This document shows positions 15,815 through 25,406 of a stretch of DNA of 64,000 bases, in pieces (positions within the stretch are counted from its first letter, which is position 1; each line of letters starts with the position of its first letter). A model generated the notes under the pieces. The model was not told where the DNA came from, searched no databases, and saw nothing but the letters and a program-made list of their open reading frames with translations. Source of the DNA: Arcobacteraceae bacterium (GTDB lineage Bacteria > Campylobacterota > Campylobacteria > Campylobacterales > Arcobacteraceae); NCBI GenBank assembly GCA_028375605.1, contig JAONGR010000004.1, positions 1 through 64,000 of the forward strand, given 5' to 3'. The position numbers and the translations under genes are program-made.

Positions 15815-16453
15815 TTGTCAAAAAATAATCTATCTTCAAAAGCATATAAAATTCTTGAAGAGCTAATTGTAACAGTTAAGTTAAAACCAGGTAAGACATA
15901 TTCTGAAAAAGAACTAATGGCTTTATCTGATATAAGTAGAACACCTTTACGTGAAGCATTATTAAAGTTATCAAATGAAACAATAATTAATATAATTCCA
16001 AGGAGTGGGATTAAAATATCAGATATTAATATGTCAAATCAATTATCTATTTTAGAAACAAGAAAAGTTTTAGATAATTTACTTATTTCAAGAGCAACTC
16101 GATATATAACAAGTTCTGAAAAAGATAGAATTTTAGAATTAAAACAATGTATGCAAATGGCAACAGATAATAAAGACATAGAAGAGTTTTTAAAAATAGA
16201 TAAACAATTAGACCAGTTTATATTTGAATGTGCCAGAAATGAATTTGCTTCTAATGCAACTGCTCCTCTTCATATAAGAAGCAGAAGATTTTGGTTTTTT
16301 TTTAAAGGAATTGATGATTTAGAAAATTGTGCTGCTATTCATATGAAATTAATAGATGCAGTACTAGCATCAAATGAAAAAGAAGCTGTTAGAATTTCAA
16401 CAGAAATTATTGACAGTTTGATTAATGTAGTAAAGAAATATATAAATATATAG
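15815..16453 (+). CDS. GntR-family regulator (FCD type)
   Basis: A 212-residue repressor starting at TTG 15815 behind AAAAGGAAA. The N-terminal winged helix has the GntR pattern KLKPGKTYSEKELMALSDISRTPLREALLKLSNE and ends in IIPRSGIKISDIN; the C-terminal part is the helical FCD ligand domain with conserved R and H/D residues (LETRKVLDNL, HMKLIDAVLASN). It most likely controls the divergent TRAP/OCD genes through the TTGTAT-N-ATACAA palindrome at 14537-14561. The effector is presumably the transported acid. Confidence 0.9.
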   Translation: MSKNNLSSKAYKILEELIVTVKLKPGKTYSEKELMALSDISRTPLREALLKLSNETIINIIPRSGIKISDINMSNQLSILETRKVLDNLLISRATRYITSSEKDRILELKQCMQMATDNKDIEEFLKIDKQLDQFIFECARNEFASNATAPLHIRSRRFWFFFKGIDDLENCAAIHMKLIDAVLASNEKEAVRISTEIIDSLINVVKKYINI

Positions 16454-16495
16454 ATAAAATAAAAAAGTAATTTGCTATTCTTTATATTAAAGTTG

Positions 16496-16525
16496 TAACA
16501 TAAGAGAGGTTATTCTCTAATGTTA
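16496..16525. terminator. bidirectional terminator
   Basis: TAACATAAGAGA (16496-16507) and TCTCTAATGTTA (16514-16525) form a 12-base inverted repeat with one mismatch between convergent genes. Confidence 0.7.
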
Positions 16526-16526
16526 T

Positions 16527-18239
16527 TTAGACTTTGGAAAAATCATTTTTCAAAGTTATTCTTCGTTCAAATAAAGCATCCATATCATCATGAATTTTAG
16601 AATCTTTGTCTAAAAATATTAATTTATCTTTGCTTAACTCTTTTACATTTTTTAGTCCCATTACAGCTAAAAGACTTTTCATACTTTTTAAAATATTATT
16701 ATGATAATTTTTTACATATTCAGAGTGTTTTCTTACAAAGTAATGTTTTCGTTTTTTTATATCTTGAGTTGCTAATCCAACAGGACATTGATGTTTCGTT
16801 GCTCCTGAACAAAATCTTGCTCGTATACATCCTGCACTCATCATAAATCCTCTTGCAATTTGAACAAAATCTGCACCTAATGATAAAATAATAACAACAT
16901 CATCAGGTGTTAAAATCTTACCACTAGCAGAAATTTTTATCTTCTCTCTTATCTCATAATCTTTAAGAACTTTATCTACTAAATAAAGAGCATCACGAAT
17001 ATCCATACCAATTCTTTCCATCATATCTAAAGGTGCAGTTGCACTGCCTCCACTGCCTCCATCAATAGAGATGTAATCAGGATATGGAAGGTTTAATGGT
17101 ATTCTTCTTTTAATCTCTTGTGCAATAGGAACAATATTATCATAATCAGATATTACGATTTTAATTCCAACTGGTTTTTTGGATGCTATTTGTAATGTAC
17201 CTATAAAATCAAATAATTCAGTTATGCTATTTGCATAAGGAAATCTATTTGGAGAAAAGGCATCTTTGTGTGCTTCTATATTTCTATAGTAAGCAATGGA
17301 ATCAGTTACTTTTGCACCAATAAGTTTTCCACCCGTTTGTTTTGCACCTTGTGCTAGTTTGATTTCAGTCATACGACAAAAACTCATCTGTTTTTTGTAT
17401 CGTTCTGTATCAAAGTTACCTTTTTTATCTCTTACCCCATAAAAACCAGAACTTATTTGTAGAATAATATCGGGCATATCTTCTGGAACATCACTTGGGA
17501 AATTTTCTAGAGGTGCTTCCCAATTTGGTCTATAAAATGCTTCGGTTTTTTTGTTAAAAACATAAGTGTCTGCTAAGGGATCTCGTCTGAATATGATCTT
17601 TCTATAAAAATCTATTGCAACAGGAGTATTAAATAAGATTTTTGCAAGTTGAAAAATTTTGTATTCTAAAGCATTTCCTTTTTTCTCAGTAATATACTTT
17701 GTACTATAATCATTATGAGTAACAAAGAAGTTAGTAGTAAGACCACCTTCCCCTGAATTGATTGCAAAATTAGCCATTTTTGATCCATAGACAAAAGCTC
17801 TTGTTCCTTCTGGTGAAATTGAACCATCACTCATTGGGGCTCTTGCAATAATTGATTTACTAATAAAAGGTTTTTCTCTATTCTCTCCAAATTTTACAGA
17901 AAAATCATTATCAATTTCATCATCATTTAACACTATGTTTGTATGACGAAGCATAAATTTTGGTTTTGGAAGTGGTTGAGAAGGAGAAAATGAAGCAAAA
18001 TTTACCTTATCTCTAGAAGCACTATAAACCCAATCGAGTTTATCCATAGATTCATAGAACTTTTCATCACCAAAATATTGTCTAAATGGTTCTCTAAATT
18101 CTTGAAACACAAATCGTAATCTCCCAATAATTGGATAATTAACTAAAATTTGATGTGTTCTTTGTACATACTTATCGTGTATATACCAAGCACATATCAA
18201 AAAAACTAAACATATGAATACTATAGTCCATAATTCCAT
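16527..18239 (-). CDS. membrane-anchored FMN-binding glutamate-synthase-family protein
   Basis: A 570-residue protein with one N-terminal membrane helix (WTIVFICLVFLICAWYI) followed by the FMN/2-oxoglutarate domain of GltB. Seen: the barrel motif PDYISIDGGSGGSATAPLDMMERIG and the cysteine set GCIRARFCSGATKHQCPVGLATQD that binds a 3Fe-4S cluster. The glutaminase and C-terminal beta-helix domains of true glutamate synthase are absent, so NADPH- and glutamine-dependent synthesis by this protein alone is unlikely. It probably transfers electrons between a membrane donor and an amino/keto acid pair. It follows putA on the same strand with a hairpin between them. Confidence 0.85.
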   Translation of the reverse strand: MELWTIVFICLVFLICAWYIHDKYVQRTHQILVNYPIIGRLRFVFQEFREPFRQYFGDEKFYESMDKLDWVYSASRDKVNFASFSPSQPLPKPKFMLRHTNIVLNDDEIDNDFSVKFGENREKPFISKSIIARAPMSDGSISPEGTRAFVYGSKMANFAINSGEGGLTTNFFVTHNDYSTKYITEKKGNALEYKIFQLAKILFNTPVAIDFYRKIIFRRDPLADTYVFNKKTEAFYRPNWEAPLENFPSDVPEDMPDIILQISSGFYGVRDKKGNFDTERYKKQMSFCRMTEIKLAQGAKQTGGKLIGAKVTDSIAYYRNIEAHKDAFSPNRFPYANSITELFDFIGTLQIASKKPVGIKIVISDYDNIVPIAQEIKRRIPLNLPYPDYISIDGGSGGSATAPLDMMERIGMDIRDALYLVDKVLKDYEIREKIKISASGKILTPDDVVIILSLGADFVQIARGFMMSAGCIRARFCSGATKHQCPVGLATQDIKKRKHYFVRKHSEYVKNYHNNILKSMKSLLAVMGLKNVKELSKDKLIFLDKDSKIHDDMDALFERRITLKNDFSKV

Positions 18240-18298
18240 GATTTTATCCTAAATGATTTTATTTGTTTTGTAGAAAATTGTAATGTTTTGTTAGTTTA

Positions 18299-18323
18299 AA
18301 TAAGAGAGAGAAACTCTCTTATT
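18299..18323 (-). terminator. hairpin at the putA 3' end
   Basis: AATAAGAGAG (18299-18308) and CTCTCTTATT (18314-18323) are perfect 10-base arms around AGAAA. The putA stop codon overlaps the repeat. It reduces read-through into the downstream gene, or terminates fully; the tract after it is only moderately T-rich. Confidence 0.6.
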
Positions 18324-21300
18324 ATTGAATCTCTCTTGCTCCGATATTACCATATCTATGGTATGAGTGAGAAATTGATTGTTCGATGAAGTAGTTTAGT
18401 AGTTCTAATCTACCTTCCATCATTGGTTTTTGTCTTACTATAAATGTTAATGATTTTGCAGATGCTTCAAATACGCAATCAGGTACTTTTGCAACATCAG
18501 AATATAAAACTCTATCAAATTTATGAAGTGCTTGAATAAGTTCTAAATCAGATTGCTCAATTACTTTATTTCTTGATGTAAATAATTCATTTGCATTCTC
18601 TAAAAATGATTTTACTGTAGAATTATTTTTAATAGATACTTTAAATTGTACACCTGATACTCTAGCTGCTAAAATTCTTGATACAGTTTCAAATAGTGAA
18701 TCATCACTTGATACTCTAATTAGTACATTATCTAAAGGTAAGTATCTAAAGTGATTATCTTCTCCTCTTACATTTGCATAATCTTTTTCTTTTGAAAACT
18801 CATTTTCATAGTTTGCATAGTATGACTGTAATGCAACACTTAATTTATCAAACTCTTCTTTTTCACTTTGAGTAGATTTACATTTATCAATAAATTGAGT
18901 TAATTCTGTATTGTATTTTTTTGCTAATAATGGATTTGTAGTCTCTTTGATATCAACAAATTGAGTTACATAGTTATAAAAACCAGCTTTTCTTCCAGCT
19001 CCAATTGCAGATTTACCCATTCCACCAAAAGGTTGTCGTAAAACGATTGCGCCTGTAGTTCCTCTATTTACGTAAAGGTTACCAGCTTCAAGATTTTCTT
19101 TCCAGTAGCTTACTTCTCTTTCATCCAGTGATTCGATTCCTGAAGTTAATCCATATCCAGTAGCGTTTACTATTTTTACAGCATGTTCTAAATTACTAGC
19201 TTTTATAACAGCCAATACTGGTCCAAATAATTCGTTCATATGAATAAAGTTTCCTTCATCTACTCCCCATTTGATTGCAGGTTTTAACATATATGGATTA
19301 CCATCAACATATGACGGTTTAATCGCCCAAGATTCATTACCTTCTAGTTCATTGATGGCTTTTTCTAAATTACCACTTACTTTGTTTGCTAATGTTCCAA
19401 TTCTATTTTTCATATCCCAAATAGAACCTACATTCATAGAGCTTGCTGTATCAATTAACGCTTTTTTAAATGATGCATCATTATAAACTTCATCTTCTAA
19501 AACTAATAAAGAAGTTGCCGAACATTTTTGACCTGAGTTTCCAAATGCACTTTGACATACATTTTTAACTGCTTGTTCTCTATCTGCCATATTTGTCACA
19601 ATAGTTGCATCTTTTCCACCAGTTTCAGCTGATAAAAACAGATCATTTCTTGTTTCAAGCATAGTTGCTGCTGTATCTTCCCCACCTGTTAAGATTAAAA
19701 AATCTATATCTTTATTTGGAATCAAATGTTCACCAGCAAGTGCACCTGGACAAGGAAGGAATTGTAAAACATTTTTAGAAATACCAGCATCCCAGAAACA
19801 TTTACACATCTCATAAGCACATAAAGCCGCAACTGATGCTGGTTTGATAATAACAGTATTTCCAGCTGCCAATCCTGCCGATACTCCTCCAACAGGAATA
19901 GCTATAGGAAAGTTCCACGGTGGTACAACAACACCTACACCTTTAGCACTTACTTCTAAGTTTTTATAATCATCAAAGTGTCTTACTGCATGTGTATAAA
20001 ATTCAACAAAATCAATTGCTTCAGATACTTCTACATCAGTTTCAGTAAATACCTTACCAACTTCAGCAGCTGCAACACCGATTAAATCATCTCTTCTTTC
20101 ACGCATTTTTATAGCAACTGCTTTTAAAGCTTCATGTCTTTGTAGATGAGTTAAATCTCTCCAACCATCTATATCTGCTTTTGCTACTTCTACAGCTTTT
20201 TGTATATCTTCTTTGTTTGCAAGTGCAAATCTACCTGCTAAAACACCATCTTCTAATTGTGACTTATCAATAGCATCATAAATTTTACGCTCACCAATCA
20301 ACTCAACTCCACCAACAACTACAGGAGCAATAATATGTTCTGTCTCTTTAGTATTTTTCCATTTTTTTACAATCGCATCAGCCCATTGATGATTTTTTTC
20401 TAAAATAAAATCAGTATCCGCTTCTGGATGATAAGAGTTTGTATCAAAAGATGAACTTGAGAAATCATCCCACTTTTCATCTAATCTATTTTGAACTCTT
20501 TTAGAACCAACAAAAGATGTTTTTTCAACTTCAAAAGATTCTCTAAATAAATTTTCTTGCATTTTCCAATCTTTAGAACCAACAGTCAATCCAAATGAAT
20601 ATCTAATAAAGTTATTTGGACCAGTATTTTCATCAAGTCTTCTTACTAAATATGCAATGGCATTTGTAAATTGTTCTTTAGATGCAGTTGGTGCGTATAA
20701 AATTACCTCTTTAGAAATTTCTTTTATTGCAAGTCTAGCTGCTTCACTCATCCCTTCTAACATCTCTAAGGTATGATATTCACTTATTTCATTTTTTTCT
20801 GCAAGTGCAGTTGCATATGCTAACTCAAATAAGTTATGTGATGCAGTTCCAATATGCATAACAGGTGCATTGTCTTTTTCTAGTGCATATCGTACCATTC
20901 TTTTATAGTTTGAATCGGTATCCGCTTTGTCTACATAAGTTACCATTTCCCAGTGTTTTTGGCTAGCTTCAGTTTCTTCCATCTCCATATTAGCACCTTT
21001 TACAAGTCTAAATTTGATAGCAGATCCTCCATTTTGAACTCTAGTTTTTGCCCAATCACATAAATCTTTTTGTACATTAAATGAATCTGGTAAATATGCT
21101 TGTAATACAATTCCAGCATAAAAGTTTTTAAATTGTGATTTTTCTAATGTTTTTTTGAATACTTCAACAGTAATAGCTAAGTCTCTATACTCTTCCATAT
21201 CTAGATTAATAAATTTATTTCTTTTTTCTCCAGAACTTGTTACATATTGATTCTTTTGAGCTGCTTCATATATTTTAGTTAATTTTTCGACTAATATTTC

Positions 21301-21891
21301 AACAACATTATCAAAATTTAAAGGATTTATTTGTGAAAAGATTGTAGAAATTTTGATTGAAATATAATCAACATTAGGGTTTTCTAATGCTTTGATATAT
21401 TTTTCCATACGCTCACCAGCTTCTTCTTCTCCAAGAACAACTTCCCCAATTAGATTAATATTTACTCTCGTACCTTCTGCTTTTCTTTTTTTAAGGTGTG
21501 CATTAAAAACATCTGCTTCGCCTTTGATAACAACAGTTTTAGTATCTTCTCTAATTTGATTTACAAATAAAGGAACTGATATATTTGGTAAGTATTTACC
21601 TATGTTTTGAAATAGGTATAAAAGTGTTTTATCTTTTGTTGTAAAAAAATGTGCCATTCCATGTTTTTCTAATAAAAAACAAATTTGATTAGCAATTCTT
21701 GCATTTGACTCAGCTCTAAAACATTGATCCATCAGTTCAATTAATAAAGCCTTATCTTTTGGATGCTCGAGCATTTTATTCATTTTTACATAAAATTCTC
21801 TATCAAAGTCACTTACTAACTCTGTTGCTCTATTTTGCCATTTTTGTGCTAACTTTATTGACGAATTTATCAATTCTTGTTCATTTTTCAT
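18322..21891 (-). CDS. putA: bifunctional proline dehydrogenase/glutamate-semialdehyde dehydrogenase PutA
   Basis: A 1189-residue enzyme that oxidises proline to glutamate and passes electrons to quinone. The FAD-binding PRODH barrel covers about residues 100-440 (FRLVKGANMEMEE, RYSFGLTVG). The aldehyde dehydrogenase domain covers about 520-1000, with PPWNFP (657-662), the general base in ETGGK (E756) and the nucleophile C790 in SGQKCSA. A C-terminal domain follows to 1189. There is no N-terminal ribbon-helix-helix domain, so unlike E. coli PutA it cannot repress its own gene. The product glutamate may feed the neighbouring glutamate-synthase-like enzyme. Confidence 0.95.
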   Translation of the reverse strand: MKNEQELINSSIKLAQKWQNRATELVSDFDREFYVKMNKMLEHPKDKALLIELMDQCFRAESNARIANQICFLLEKHGMAHFFTTKDKTLLYLFQNIGKYLPNISVPLFVNQIREDTKTVVIKGEADVFNAHLKKRKAEGTRVNINLIGEVVLGEEEAGERMEKYIKALENPNVDYISIKISTIFSQINPLNFDNVVEILVEKLTKIYEAAQKNQYVTSSGEKRNKFINLDMEEYRDLAITVEVFKKTLEKSQFKNFYAGIVLQAYLPDSFNVQKDLCDWAKTRVQNGGSAIKFRLVKGANMEMEETEASQKHWEMVTYVDKADTDSNYKRMVRYALEKDNAPVMHIGTASHNLFELAYATALAEKNEISEYHTLEMLEGMSEAARLAIKEISKEVILYAPTASKEQFTNAIAYLVRRLDENTGPNNFIRYSFGLTVGSKDWKMQENLFRESFEVEKTSFVGSKRVQNRLDEKWDDFSSSSFDTNSYHPEADTDFILEKNHQWADAIVKKWKNTKETEHIIAPVVVGGVELIGERKIYDAIDKSQLEDGVLAGRFALANKEDIQKAVEVAKADIDGWRDLTHLQRHEALKAVAIKMRERRDDLIGVAAAEVGKVFTETDVEVSEAIDFVEFYTHAVRHFDDYKNLEVSAKGVGVVVPPWNFPIAIPVGGVSAGLAAGNTVIIKPASVAALCAYEMCKCFWDAGISKNVLQFLPCPGALAGEHLIPNKDIDFLILTGGEDTAATMLETRNDLFLSAETGGKDATIVTNMADREQAVKNVCQSAFGNSGQKCSATSLLVLEDEVYNDASFKKALIDTASSMNVGSIWDMKNRIGTLANKVSGNLEKAINELEGNESWAIKPSYVDGNPYMLKPAIKWGVDEGNFIHMNELFGPVLAVIKASNLEHAVKIVNATGYGLTSGIESLDEREVSYWKENLEAGNLYVNRGTTGAIVLRQPFGGMGKSAIGAGRKAGFYNYVTQFVDIKETTNPLLAKKYNTELTQFIDKCKSTQSEKEEFDKLSVALQSYYANYENEFSKEKDYANVRGEDNHFRYLPLDNVLIRVSSDDSLFETVSRILAARVSGVQFKVSIKNNSTVKSFLENANELFTSRNKVIEQSDLELIQALHKFDRVLYSDVAKVPDCVFEASAKSLTFIVRQKPMMEGRLELLNYFIEQSISHSYHRYGNIGAREIQ

Positions 21892-21940
21892 CTGAAATCC
21901 TTAAGTTTAATTTTGTTTTAATGAATTTACAGTAACTTAA

Positions 21941-21996
21941 GAGCGCACGCTTCAAAATGTGCTCAAGAGGGGAAAACCGCCAAGTATGCCCCTTTT
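21941..21996 (-). other. structured GC-rich segment between the liv operon and putA
   Basis: In an otherwise AT-rich gap, GAGCGCAC (from 21941) pairs with GTGCTC (to 21964), and AAGAGGGG (21965-21972) pairs with CCCCTTTT (21989-21996) around a 16-base loop. On the minus strand this follows livF and precedes putA, so it can be the liv terminator, a structured putA leader, or a repetitive element. No known riboswitch pattern was recognised. Confidence 0.45.
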
Positions 21997-22021
21997 GTTA
22001 CTTTTCTTCAACTTTTTCTAT

Positions 22022-22744
22022 TTAATGTTTTTTTCCTAAATATGCTTCTTGAATGGTTTTTGAATTTAATAACTCTTCGGCCGTGCCTTCATGAGTAATT
22101 TTACCCACTTCAAGTACATACGCACGATCTGCTAATTTTAAAGCAGCTTTTGCATTTTGTTCTACTAATAAGACTGTCACACCACTTTGTGCAATCTCTT
22201 TTACCGCTTTAAAAATCGCTTTGATTAAGATAGGTGCAAGACCTAATGATGGCTCATCAAGAATTAATAACTTTGGTTTAGACATAATTGCTCTACCAAT
22301 TGCTAACATCTGTTGCTCTCCTCCTGAAAGTGTTCCTGCAAGCTGTTTTCTTCTCTCTTTTAATCTTGGTAAAATGTCATAAATCCATTCTAAAGTTTCT
22401 TTATCATGATCTTTAAGTGTATAAGCACCCATCATTAAATTTTCTTCAACTGTTAATATTCCAAAAACTCTTCTTCCTTCAGGAGAATGAGACATCCCCA
22501 GACTTACAATATCATGTGCTTCAGATTTTGTAATGTCATTCTTATCAAAAACAATACTTCCTGATTTTGCTTTTAAAAGTCCAGAAATTGTTTGTAGTGT
22601 TGTCGTTTTACCTGCACCATTAGCACCTAAAATAGTAATAACCTCACCACGTCTAACTTGAAGACTGATTCCTTTAATAGCTGCAATCGCTCCATAAGAT
22701 ACATGAAGATCTTTTATATCCAATAATATTTCATGTTCTACCAT
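22022..22744 (-). CDS. livF: branched-chain amino acid ABC transporter ATPase LivF
   Basis: A 240-residue ATPase. Walker A GANGAGKTT, signature LSGGEQQM, Walker B LLILDEPSLGLAP and the switch histidine region VLLVEQNAKAAL identify the LivF branch rather than LivG. It forms the motor of the importer with LivG. It starts within the last base of livG, in a tightly packed operon livK-H-M-G-F, and is the last gene before a structured terminator-like segment. Confidence 0.95.
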   Translation of the reverse strand: MVEHEILLDIKDLHVSYGAIAAIKGISLQVRRGEVITILGANGAGKTTTLQTISGLLKAKSGSIVFDKNDITKSEAHDIVSLGMSHSPEGRRVFGILTVEENLMMGAYTLKDHDKETLEWIYDILPRLKERRKQLAGTLSGGEQQMLAIGRAIMSKPKLLILDEPSLGLAPILIKAIFKAVKEIAQSGVTVLLVEQNAKAALKLADRAYVLEVGKITHEGTAEELLNSKTIQEAYLGKKH

Positions 22745-23526
22745 TATTCATCCTCCTCTTCATCATCATCTGTTCCAATATATGCTTCAATAACTCTAGG
22801 GTCATCTTGAACAAAAGTTGGTAAACCTTGAGAAATCTCTTTTCCAAAGTTAATAACAGTTATATAATCTGTTAATTTCATAACCATCTCCATATCATGT
22901 TCAATCATCATAATACCAAGACCCATCTCTTTTATTTTTAAAATGATATTTGTTAATTCAATTGTTTCATTTTCATTAAGTCCAGCTGCTGGTTCATCTA
23001 AGATTAAAATCTCAGGGTCTGCTGCTAGTGCTCTTGCCATCTCAATTTTTCGTTGATTACCATATGATAAATCGCCGGCCGGTGTATCTGCATATTGGCT
23101 AAGACCGAAGAACTCCATTAACTCTTCTACTTTTTTCCAACTGTTCATTTCATCTTTTTTATAAAAAGGAGTATGTATAATTGAATGGAACCATTTTTGC
23201 TTTGATTTTGTATGGGTACCAGCTATAATATTTTCAGCTACACTCATCTCTTTAAATAACCTAATATTTTGAAATGTTCTTAAAACTCCTCTTTGAGCAA
23301 TTTTATGTGGTTGCATCCCTGTAATATCTTCACCTTTATATTTAATAGTTCCTTTTTCAGGAGTATAAATACCTGTTACACAGTTAAAAAGTGTCGTTTT
23401 ACCGGCACCATTAGGACCAATGATTCCATAAATTTGACCTGGTTTAACTTTAATTGTTAAATCATCAATTGCAACTAATCCATGGAAGAATTTTGAAACG
23501 TTCTCAATCTCTAATACATATTTCAT
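22744..23526 (-). CDS. livG: branched-chain amino acid ABC transporter ATPase LivG
   Basis: A 260-residue ATPase with Walker A GPNGAGKTT, signature LSYGNQRK, Walker B ILILDEPAAGLNENE and GIMMIEHDMEMVM, all typical of LivG. An acidic tail (DDDEEEDE) ends the protein. It overlaps the neighbours on each side by one base, so all Liv proteins are translated from one message. It powers uptake of leucine, isoleucine, valine or another amino acid. Confidence 0.95.
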   Translation of the reverse strand: MKYVLEIENVSKFFHGLVAIDDLTIKVKPGQIYGIIGPNGAGKTTLFNCVTGIYTPEKGTIKYKGEDITGMQPHKIAQRGVLRTFQNIRLFKEMSVAENIIAGTHTKSKQKWFHSIIHTPFYKKDEMNSWKKVEELMEFFGLSQYADTPAGDLSYGNQRKIEMARALAADPEILILDEPAAGLNENETIELTNIILKIKEMGLGIMMIEHDMEMVMKLTDYITVINFGKEISQGLPTFVQDDPRVIEAYIGTDDDEEEDE

Positions 23527-24491
23527 TATTTTTTCTCCCCTTTTTTAGCGACTTTTTTCTTTAAAAACTTTGGAATATTTCCAAAAGTTACAGGCCAAAC
23601 CCCATTAGGTCTTAAAATCATAGTAAGTACCATTGCAGCTCCAAAGATTAAATATCTTGATTCTTTAAATTCTGTGAATAATTCTGGTAATACAAACATC
23701 ACAAATGTTCCTATAATAATTCCAGGTACAGAAGCAGAACCACCAACTAAAACAATGGCAAAGAACATAACAGACTGCATAAAATTAAATGACTCTGGAC
23801 TAACAGCTGAATACTGAATAGCAAATATAGCACCAGCAGCTCCTGCAATCCCTGCACCTAATGCAAAAGCAAAAAGTTTATAATATGAGATATTAATCCC
23901 CATAGATTTGGCAGCAATTTCATTTTTATTTATATAGTATAAAGCTCTACCATATTTTGATGTATCAAGATTTCTAATGATAATAAACGTAATTAATAAT
24001 AATCCAAATGCCATATAATAGATTGCTGTGTCAGAATATAATTCGTAACCAAATATTCTAACAACATCTATACCAAAAATACCATTTGGACCACCAGTTA
24101 AACCGAATACATCATTTTTTAATACTTGCTCAAAAATAATATTAAACCCAATAGTAGCTACGAGTAAATAATCCCCTCGAAGGTGAATAATTGGTCCAGC
24201 TAATAAAACTGAGAATACAACAGGAAACAAAATCGCAAAAGGTAAAGTCTCAATAATCTCAAATCCAAAATGGATATTTAGAATTGCTGTTGTATATGCT
24301 CCCATTCCAAAGAATATTGCATGACCCATATTAAAAATACCAGCTCGTCCTAAAATAATATCTTGTGAAAATGCAACAACTGCAAATACTAAAAATGTGA
24401 TTCCTATACTTAACCAAGCAGAGTCAACAAGAAATGGAAAAAATGCCATTACTACTAAAAATAATGTAGATATACTTGTAGTTTTATTCAT
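23526..24491 (-). CDS. livM: branched-chain amino acid ABC transporter permease LivM
   Basis: A 321-residue permease with several membrane spans and the LivM landmarks QDIILGRAGIFNMGHAIFFGMGAYT, LRGDYLLVATIGFNIIFEQVLKN and GRALYYINKNEIAAKSMGIN. The C-terminal tail is lysine-rich. It pairs with LivH to form the channel and is driven by LivG/LivF. It overlaps livG and livH by one base each. Confidence 0.94.
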   Translation of the reverse strand: MNKTTSISTLFLVVMAFFPFLVDSAWLSIGITFLVFAVVAFSQDIILGRAGIFNMGHAIFFGMGAYTTAILNIHFGFEIIETLPFAILFPVVFSVLLAGPIIHLRGDYLLVATIGFNIIFEQVLKNDVFGLTGGPNGIFGIDVVRIFGYELYSDTAIYYMAFGLLLITFIIIRNLDTSKYGRALYYINKNEIAAKSMGINISYYKLFAFALGAGIAGAAGAIFAIQYSAVSPESFNFMQSVMFFAIVLVGGSASVPGIIIGTFVMFVLPELFTEFKESRYLIFGAAMVLTMILRPNGVWPVTFGNIPKFLKKKVAKKGEKK

Positions 24492-25393
24492 TATACTTTC
24501 TCCGCTGTTTTTTCACCAAGAATACCTGTTGGTCTTAGTATTAAAATCACAATTAATAAAATAAATGTAAAAGTCTCAGCCCATTCTGTAGAGATATATC
24601 CTGAAATCATTGCATTGAATAATCCAAGTAAAAGTCCACCTAACATAGCTCCTGGTATTGAACCAATACCACCAATAATAGCTGCAATAAATGCATTTAA
24701 TCCATAAAGCCAACCCATATCAAAAGTTAAACCTCTGTAGTAAACACCGATGAATAAACCACCAATTGCTCCTAACATAGAACCTATAACAAAAATTGTT
24801 ACGATAATTCTATTTACATTAATACCCATTAGTTTTGCTGCATCTTGATCGATTGCAGTAGCACGAATAGCAGTACCAATTTTTGTTTTATTAATAAATA
24901 TATAAAGTGCGATCATTAAAACAGCAGATAATACTAAAATTACCAATTGTGTAAATGAGATAATCACTCCACCAAAATTCCAAGAAGTTGCAGGAAAGAT
25001 ATCAGATGGAAAAATTTCCATGTTTGGTCCCCAAATTAACATAATTCCATTTTGAATTACTAATGAAGCTCCAAGTGCTGAAACTACTGCACTTAGTCTT
25101 GGTGCTGTTCTTAAAGGTCTGTATGCTAGACGCTCAAGAAGGACACCTACAAAAGCAACCACTAATGCTGTTAAAGAAAAAACTATAACAATATTAACAA
25201 GTGTTAGTGCATTTGAACCATAAAATTGAGTAAATAAAGTAAGTCCTACATAAGCAGAAAAAGCTACAAGATCACCGTGTGCGAAGTTAATTAACTTCAT
25301 CACACCGTAAACCATTGTATAACCTAATGCTACTAATGCATACAAACTTCCTACTGTTAAACCATTAATTAACTGTTGAAGAAAAGTATCCAT
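24491..25393 (-). CDS. livH: branched-chain amino acid ABC transporter permease LivH
   Basis: A 300-residue permease recognised by LINGLTVGSLYALVALGYTMVYGVMKLINFAHGD near the start, GTAIRATAIDQDAAKLMGINV (the loop that contacts the ATPases) and GIGSIPGAMLGG. It lies 13 bases after the binding-protein gene. With LivM it forms the membrane pore. Confidence 0.94.
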   Translation of the reverse strand: MDTFLQQLINGLTVGSLYALVALGYTMVYGVMKLINFAHGDLVAFSAYVGLTLFTQFYGSNALTLVNIVIVFSLTALVVAFVGVLLERLAYRPLRTAPRLSAVVSALGASLVIQNGIMLIWGPNMEIFPSDIFPATSWNFGGVIISFTQLVILVLSAVLMIALYIFINKTKIGTAIRATAIDQDAAKLMGINVNRIIVTIFVIGSMLGAIGGLFIGVYYRGLTFDMGWLYGLNAFIAAIIGGIGSIPGAMLGGLLLGLFNAMISGYISTEWAETFTFILLIVILILRPTGILGEKTAEKV

Positions 25394-25406
25394 ATTTTAT
25401 AACCTA

